Shown: piece after piece, positions 6,698 to 9,710 of the stretch | Numbering within the stretch: position 1 is the stretch's first letter | Layout: every line of letters starts with the position of its first letter | Assembly (NCBI GenBank): GCA_025350885.1 | Contig: JANXXA010000307.1 | Span: forward strand, 1-9,710 | Direction of reading: 5' to 3' | Source: Phenylobacterium sp. | Lineage (GTDB): Bacteria; Pseudomonadota; Alphaproteobacteria; Caulobacterales; Caulobacteraceae | DNA: 9,710 nucleotides | The notes under the pieces: generated by a model | What the model was told of the DNA's origin: nothing | The model's input: the letters and a program-made list of their open reading frames with translations, nothing else | The model's database searches: none | Position numbers and translations under genes: made by a program

Positions 6698-6994
6698 ATG
6701 CGCCTGGGCTGGTTTCTCAGTGTTGGCCTTGTGATCAGCGCGCTGGCGGCGCCGGCCTGCGCCCAGAACCGGCACAACTACGACGCCATCGAGCAGCGCC
6801 ACCTGGACGACATTGCCCAGCGCGAGGCCGACAACCGCGCGGCCGCGGTCAAGTCCCCGCCCCGCACCACGCCCCTCACCGAGGCCGAGAAACGCGCCGC
6901 GGCCCAGCGGGCCGACCGCCTGACCTGCGCCAGTCGCAAAGGCCGCACCCGGACCCAGTTCGCGACCGAGTGCAAAGCCGCTGGTCCGGGCTAG
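6698..6994 (+). CDS. Small secreted/periplasmic hypothetical protein
   Basis: A 98-aa protein of unrecognised family. ATG 6698 follows a strong GGAGGGGG binding site (6687-6694) and begins a clear Sec signal peptide: MRLGWFLSVGLVISALAA, with likely signal peptidase I cleavage after Ala22 (ACA/QN). The mature part (about 76 residues) is charged and probably helical (a run of Glu, Arg, Asp and Ala at 28-50), then a Pro/Thr segment, a second Ala/Glu/Lys helix (61-75), and a short C-terminal region holding two cysteines, Cys77 and Cys92, that could form a disulfide. The frame is open upstream, but only the internal ATG has both a ribosome binding site and a signal peptide. It lies 140 bases after tacA and its stop is one base from that of a convergent gene. 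Function is unknown. Confidence 0.75.
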   Translation: MRLGWFLSVGLVISALAAPACAQNRHNYDAIEQRHLDDIAQREADNRAAAVKSPPRTTPLTEAEKRAAAQRADRLTCASRKGRTRTQFATECKAAGPG

Positions 6995-6995
6995 C

Positions 6996-7358
6996 TTAGG
7001 GACGCGGACTTGGCCTGCGCCCGAACGGTTTGCGTTTTAGCTCTTTCTTTTCCCCCTTGGCCTTGGCCGTGATCTCCTTGAGCTTGACGGTCTGCAAGGC
7101 TGAGAGCGCCTGGCCGGGGGCGCCCTTCTCGGGGTCGCCAAAGGCGCGGCCGAAGGTCTTCAGGCGATCGGTCACCGACCCCAGGAATTCACCTTCCCAC
7201 TCGGAGACCTTCACGCCCGCACGGTCAGCGTGGCGCTGGGCGCGGCGGAGCGCATTGAGCGCCGCCCGTTTCGCCTGGGCCTTGTAGTCGATCGGCTTCG
7301 GCGGGCTGCGGGGCTTCGGCGTCTTTGGCGGCCTTTTATCGGGAGGTTGGCGGTTCAA
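6996..7358 (-). CDS. Basic hypothetical protein coupled to gapR
   Basis: A 120-aa, very Lys/Arg-rich protein. Translation begins at a TTG (7358-7356) that overlaps the gapR stop by four bases (TTGA), a typical translational-coupling arrangement, and there is no ATG elsewhere in the frame. A Pro/Lys-rich tail (residues 1-23) is followed by a helical core, [20 protein letters not shown] (27-46), then the block [20 protein letters not shown] (52-71), [15 protein letters not shown] (75-89) and a basic C-terminal tail (95-120). The [11 protein letters not shown] core looks like a conserved domain of alphaproteobacterial hypothetical proteins that I cannot name. Its charge and operon with a nucleoid protein make nucleic-acid binding plausible, but no known DNA-binding motif is seen. 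Confidence 0.75.
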   Translation of the reverse strand: MNRQPPDKRPPKTPKPRSPPKPIDYKAQAKRAALNALRRAQRHADRAGVKVSEWEGEFLGSVTDRLKTFGRAFGDPEKGAPGQALSALQTVKLKEITAKAKGEKKELKRKPFGRRPSPRP

Positions 7359-7624
7359 ATTTCCCCGATCGCGGCGAGATAGAGGTCGAGGATGGCGTCT
7401 TCCTCCAGGCGTTTGGCGCGGTCCTGTTTGCGGATGCGCACGACTTTCCTGAGGATCTTGGTGTCGAAGCCGTTGCCCTTGGCTTCGGCGAACACTTCCT
7501 TGATCTGCTCGGCGATCTCGGACTTTTCCTGCTCCAGCCGCTCGATACGCTCGACGATGGACTTAAGCTGCCCCTGGGCGGCCTGGTTCAGCACATCGGG
7601 GTGGGCGGAGGCGTCGTCGGCCAT
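7355..7624 (-). CDS. gapR: GapR nucleoid-associated protein (DUF2312)
   Basis: An 89-aa DUF2312/UPF0335 protein of normal length. In Caulobacter, GapR is an essential nucleoid-associated protein that clamps overtwisted DNA ahead of replication and transcription and stimulates topoisomerases. The sequence shows the typical order: a short acidic N-terminus, the conserved [18 protein letters not shown] start of a long coiled coil (about 17-52), the motif [20 protein letters not shown] (47-66), whose Lys/Arg residues contact the DNA backbone in known structures, then [16 protein letters not shown] and the C-terminal AAIGEI. ATG 7624 has only a weak Shine-Dalgarno sequence. It is the first gene of a two-gene operon with the basic 120-aa protein and diverges from folE. 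Confidence 0.95.
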   Translation of the reverse strand: MADDASAHPDVLNQAAQGQLKSIVERIERLEQEKSEIAEQIKEVFAEAKGNGFDTKILRKVVRIRKQDRAKRLEEDAILDLYLAAIGEI

Positions 7625-7663
7625 GGGAGGTCTCTGCTAAGCTGGAAATGGACGTTGGCGCGG

Positions 7664-7692
7664 ACCCTAGCGGCGCGCCCGGCGGCTGTCAT
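7664..7692 (-). promoter_or_regulatory. Candidate gapR promoter
   Basis: On the minus strand ATGACA (7692-7687, 5 of 6 to TTGACA) is followed after exactly 17 bases by TAGGGT (7669-7664), preceded by GC to give GCTAGGGT, which resembles the Caulobacter -10 form GCTA. A start near 7657 would leave a leader of about 33 bases before gapR. The -10 matches the general consensus at only three positions. Confidence 0.45.
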
Positions 7693-7754
7693 CCGGCCAT
7701 GAACCATCAGCGAGCCTCAGCCGTTAAGCTGCAACGCCGCGGAGGGCTCAAGAG

Positions 7755-8348
7755 ATGTCAGATCACCCCGACCCTCCGCCCACCCAGGCGCAGGCGGAAG
7801 CGGCGGTCCGCACACTGATCCGGTGGGCCGGCGACGATCCGGATCGCGAGGGGCTGGTCGATACGCCCAAGCGGGTGGCCAAGTCCTATAAGGAGCTGTT
7901 CTCCGGCTACGAAATCGATCCTCGCGAGTACCTTGAACGCACCTTCGACGAAGTCGGCGGCTATGACGAGCTGGTGATCCTGAAGGACATCCGCGTGGTC
8001 AGTTTCTGCGAACACCACATGCTGCCGTTCCTCGGCAAGGCCCACGTGGGCTACCTGCCGTCGAACCGCGTCGTCGGCATTTCCAAGCTGGCGCGCGTGG
8101 TCCACGGCTTCGCGCGGCGCCTGCAGATCCAAGAAAAGCTCACCGCCGAGATCGCCAAGGCGATCTGCGACATTCTCCAGCCCAAGGGGGTCGGCGTGGT
8201 GATCGTCTCCGAACACAGCTGCATGACCATGCGCGGCGTCAACACGCCGGGGTCAAGGCTCACCACCAGTCACCTGCTGGGCGAGGTCCGTGACGACCCG
8301 CGCACACGCCAGGAATTCTTCGATCTGGTGCGCAGCGACGACCGCTGA
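7755..8348 (+). CDS. folE: GTP cyclohydrolase I
   Basis: A 197-aa FolE that converts GTP to 7,8-dihydroneopterin triphosphate, the first step toward tetrahydrofolate and, in many bacteria, queuosine. Residues 29-41 ([13 protein letters not shown]) form the family N-terminal signature. The zinc ligands are Cys85 and His88 in [10 protein letters not shown] and Cys156 in [11 protein letters not shown], matching Cys110, His113 and Cys181 of the E. coli enzyme; His87 and His154 correspond to the active-site histidines 112 and 179. [18 protein letters not shown] and [12 protein letters not shown] are further conserved blocks. All key residues are present, so it should be active as the usual homodecamer in the cytoplasm. 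ATG 7755 has GGAGGG (7741-7746) eight bases upstream. It diverges from gapR and converges on rpmJ with a 12-base gap. Confidence 0.97.
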   Translation: MSDHPDPPPTQAQAEAAVRTLIRWAGDDPDREGLVDTPKRVAKSYKELFSGYEIDPREYLERTFDEVGGYDELVILKDIRVVSFCEHHMLPFLGKAHVGYLPSNRVVGISKLARVVHGFARRLQIQEKLTAEIAKAICDILQPKGVGVVIVSEHSCMTMRGVNTPGSRLTTSHLLGEVRDDPRTRQEFFDLVRSDDR

Positions 8349-8360
8349 CCGCCCCCGCCT

Positions 8361-8486
8361 TCAGCCCTGCTTGGCTTTGAAGCGCGGGTTGGTCTTGTTG
8401 ATGATGTAGACGACGCCCTTGCGGCGCACGAGCTTGCAGTCGCGGTGGCGCGTCTTCAGCGACTTGAGCGAGCTTCTGACCTTCAT
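8361..8486 (-). CDS. rpmJ: Large-subunit ribosomal protein L36 (zinc-free form)
   Basis: A 41-aa protein: [20 protein letters not shown], then [10 protein letters not shown] and [11 protein letters not shown]. This is bacterial L36 (bL36), a small part of the 50S subunit near the 23S rRNA peptidyl-transferase region. Canonical L36 binds zinc through Cys11, Cys14, Cys27 and His33; here only one cysteine remains (Cys17, in HRDCK), so it is the zinc-independent C-minus type that is the usual chromosomal form in alphaproteobacteria. It is monocistronic with its own promoter upstream and is convergent with folE. The ATG at 8486 has no strong Shine-Dalgarno sequence. Confidence 0.95.
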   Translation of the reverse strand: MKVRSSLKSLKTRHRDCKLVRRKGVVYIINKTNPRFKAKQG

Positions 8487-8504
8487 GACTTAATCTCGGG
8501 CGCG

Positions 8505-8520
8505 CGGACGGTGGCGTCCG
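8505..8520 (-). promoter_or_regulatory. Stem-loop in the rpmJ leader
   Basis: CGGACG (8505-8510) and CGTCCG (8515-8520) form a perfect 6-bp stem with a 4-base loop, within the predicted rpmJ 5' leader and about 18 bases before the start codon. It could affect stability or translation of the mRNA; no known ribosomal-protein binding motif is evident. Confidence 0.3.
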
Positions 8521-8541
8521 GGGTTTACTAGGGAGCGCGCG

Positions 8542-8570
8542 GATATACGGAATGGGCTGGGGCAAGTCAA
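8542..8570 (-). promoter_or_regulatory. Promoter of rpmJ
   Basis: On the minus strand TTGACT (8570-8565, 5 of 6) and TATATC (8547-8542, 4 of 6) are separated by exactly 17 bases. This is the best sigma-70-type promoter in the window. A start near 8535 gives a leader of about 49 bases containing the stem-loop at 8505-8520. Confidence 0.65.
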
Positions 8571-8593
8571 TCTTGCGCCTGACGGCCTTGTGA

Positions 8594-8622
8594 TTGAGAC
8601 GGCGCGCGACGCCCGATAGACT
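8594..8622 (+). promoter_or_regulatory. Candidate promoter of the lytic transglycosylase gene
   Basis: TTGAGA (8594-8599) and TAGACT (8617-8622) are 17 bases apart. The predicted start, about 7 bases downstream, falls at 8629-8630, on the ATG at 8630, so the message may be leaderless. The -10 matches at four of six positions. Confidence 0.35.
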
Positions 8623-8629
8623 GCGCAGG

Positions 8630-9710
8630 ATGCTCCGTCATCGCCATTCCCTGTTGCATTTGTTGATCATGACCGGTTGCGCAAGCCCGGCGGTGACGCC
8701 GCCGACGATCCGGTCGCTGCCCGGCCCGCCGGCCTTCGCTGCGCCGGCCCCGCCCTCTCGCCAGCCCCCCGCTGCCCAGACCCCCTCTGCCCAGACTTCC
8801 GCCCCCGTCACCCCGCCGGCAGTTTCCGGTGACATGGTGTTCGATGCCTGGGCCGTGGAGTTCTATGCGCGCGCCGTGAAGGCGGGGCTCGCGCCCGCCC
8901 TGGTGAGCCGCGAGATGGCCGGCCTGACCCCTGACCCCCGGGTCATGGCCCGCGACAGCCGCCAGCCGGAGTTCTCCCAGCCGATCTCGATCTATATCGC
9001 CGGCGCAGTGGCGCCGGGGGCGATCGCCATGGGCGCGCGCAAGGGCTCTGAAGTTTCGGCTTTCGACGCCATCGAGCGTCGCTATGGCGTGCCACGCGCG
9101 ATCCTGCTGGGGGTCTGGGCGCGGGAGAGCGGTTTCGGGGCGATCCAGGGCGACTTCGACGTGATCCGGTCCATGGCCTCGCTGGCCGCCCAGGGTCGGC
9201 GGCGCGACTGGGCCGAGGGCGAGCTGATCGCGGCATTGAAGATTATCGCCTCGGGCGAGGCGACCCGCAGCCAGCTGAAGGGTTCGTGGGCCGGCGCCAT
9301 GGGCCAGACCCAGTTCACGCCGTCTTCCTACCTCAGCCTGGCGGTGGACGGCGACGGCGACGGCCGCCGCGACATCTGGGGGTCGCCCGCCGATGCGCTC
9401 GCCTCGGCCGCCAACCTGCTGGCCGAGGGCGGCTGGGTCGCCGGCCAGAGCTGGGCGCGCGAGGTCACCGTCCCCGCCGATTTCGACTTCAGCCTGAGCG
9501 AAGGCCCCAAGGAGACCCCCGGCTGGTGGTCCGACAAGGGCGTGGTCCGTGCCGAGGGGCTGGCCTGGTCGGCCGCCGACCAGACGGCCCCGGCCCAGCT
9601 GTTGGCCCCCGCCGGGGGTCTCCTTGGGGCCTTCGCTCAGGCTGAAGTCGAAATCGGCGGGGACGGTGACCTCGCGCGCCCAGCTCTGGCCGGCGACCCA
9701 GCCGCCCTCG
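8630..9710 (+). CDS. MltB-family lytic murein transglycosylase lipoprotein (3' end corrupted or cut)
   Basis: The reading frame is open from ATG 8630 to the right edge (360 codons). It encodes a soluble or membrane-bound lytic transglycosylase that cleaves peptidoglycan to 1,6-anhydro-muropeptides. The N-terminus (LLHLLIMTGC) is a short signal with a possible lipobox and acylated Cys17, followed by a Pro/Ala-rich tether (20-66). The SLT_2 domain starts near residue 70. Catalytic Glu166 sits in LLGVWARESGFG; GAMGQTQFTPSSYL and DGDGDGRRDIWGSPADALAS are the family's later motifs. Homology continues to about residue 329 (AADQTAPAQLLAPAG). From about position 9616 the frame enters an inverted copy of 9424-9523 and the residues stop resembling the family. 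The native part is therefore about 8630-9616, missing its C-terminus. The start is uncertain: a leaderless ATG 8630, or ATG 8669. Confidence 0.88.
   Translation, partial: MLRHRHSLLHLLIMTGCASPAVTPPTIRSLPGPPAFAAPAPPSRQPPAAQTPSAQTSAPVTPPAVSGDMVFDAWAVEFYARAVKAGLAPALVSREMAGLTPDPRVMARDSRQPEFSQPISIYIAGAVAPGAIAMGARKGSEVSAFDAIERRYGVPRAILLGVWARESGFGAIQGDFDVIRSMASLAAQGRRRDWAEGELIAALKIIASGEATRSQLKGSWAGAMGQTQFTPSSYLSLAVDGDGDGRRDIWGSPADALASAANLLAEGGWVAGQSWAREVTVPADFDFSLSEGPKETPGWWSDKGVVRAEGLAWSAADQTAPAQLLAPAGGLLGAFAQAEVEIGGDGDLARPALAGDPAAL
9424..9523 (+). repeat. Left arm of a 100-bp perfect inverted repeat
   Basis: These 100 bases are the native coding sequence of the transglycosylase, reading EGGWVAGQSWAREVTVPADF and onward. 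Their exact reverse complement ends the window at 9611-9710, with an 87-base unique spacer between (9524-9610). Base 9524 does not match the complement of 9610, so the inner boundary is sharp. Confidence 0.97.
9611..9710 (-). repeat. Right arm of the inverted repeat: probable fold-back artefact
   Basis: Exact reverse complement of 9424-9523, reaching the last base of the window. Read on the minus strand it gives the same peptide as the left arm. The junction lies at or just after 9611, where GCCGGG could be shared between native sequence and inverted copy as microhomology. A chimeric fragment or assembly fold-back at a contig end is the simplest explanation. Confidence 0.93.

Noticed and set aside
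6749..6766. Lipobox reading of Cys21 in the small exported protein
   Set aside because: The residues before the Cys (A-P-A) do not fit a lipobox because of the Pro; a signal peptidase I site just after is a better fit.
9286..9645. Arg/Gly-rich plus-strand open frame near the right end
   Set aside because: It is an out-of-frame shadow of the lytic transglycosylase and runs into the inverted copy.
1..9710. CRISPR arrays, insertion sequences, att sites, tRNA/rRNA genes and phage or defence genes
   Set aside because: I saw no regularly spaced direct repeats, transposase or integrase motifs, or cloverleaf sequences; the only long repeat is the terminal inversion.

Overview
This is a high-GC chromosomal segment from an alphaproteobacterium, most likely Caulobacterales (Caulobacter/Phenylobacterium-like). 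The evidence is a TacA-like sigma-54 response regulator whose phospho-acceptor falls at Asp54, a GapR/DUF2312 nucleoid protein close by, a 41-residue zinc-free ribosomal protein L36, promoters resembling alphaproteobacterial ones, and a GANTC (CcrM-type) site in the tacA upstream region. I see no tRNA, rRNA, CRISPR array, transposase, phage gene or integrase. No stretch above 300 bases lacks a gene.

Layout, left to right. (1) Positions 1-1395 are a divergent selenium pair: the 5' part of mnmH/selU (tRNA 2-selenouridine synthase, minus strand, cut by the left edge) and complete selD (selenophosphate synthetase). They share a 45-bp intergenic region, and the selD promoter appears to give a leaderless mRNA. 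(2) Positions 1496-4869 are a tight three-gene plus-strand cluster of unknown function: a 73-aa membrane protein, a 230-aa protein with PQQ/quinoprotein-type propeller strands, and an 808-aa VPS10/BNR (Asp-box) beta-propeller protein with a helical N-terminal domain and no signal peptide. This is the least-explained part of the window and the best candidate for an undescribed system. (3) Positions 4870-6557 hold tacA with an elaborate upstream region (CtrA-like half-site, GANTC site, possible overlapping upstream ORF). (4) Positions 6698-7624 hold a small exported protein and, convergent with it, the gapR operon (gapR plus a translationally coupled basic protein). (5) Positions 7755-8486 are folE (GTP cyclohydrolase I) convergent with rpmJ. 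(6) From 8630 to the right edge is an MltB-family lytic transglycosylase lipoprotein.

The last 100 bases (9611-9710) are an exact reverse complement of 9424-9523, inside the transglycosylase gene. The fold-back destroys the expected 3' coding sequence and most likely marks a chimeric or mis-assembled contig end. Translation after about position 9616 should not be trusted.

How the genes relate: mnmH and selD form one pathway (selenide to selenophosphate to 2-selenouridine in tRNA). TacA and GapR are both cell-cycle/chromosome-linked regulators in Caulobacter. FolE, L36 and the transglycosylase are housekeeping. The three-gene propeller cluster has no evident link to its neighbours except adjacency.
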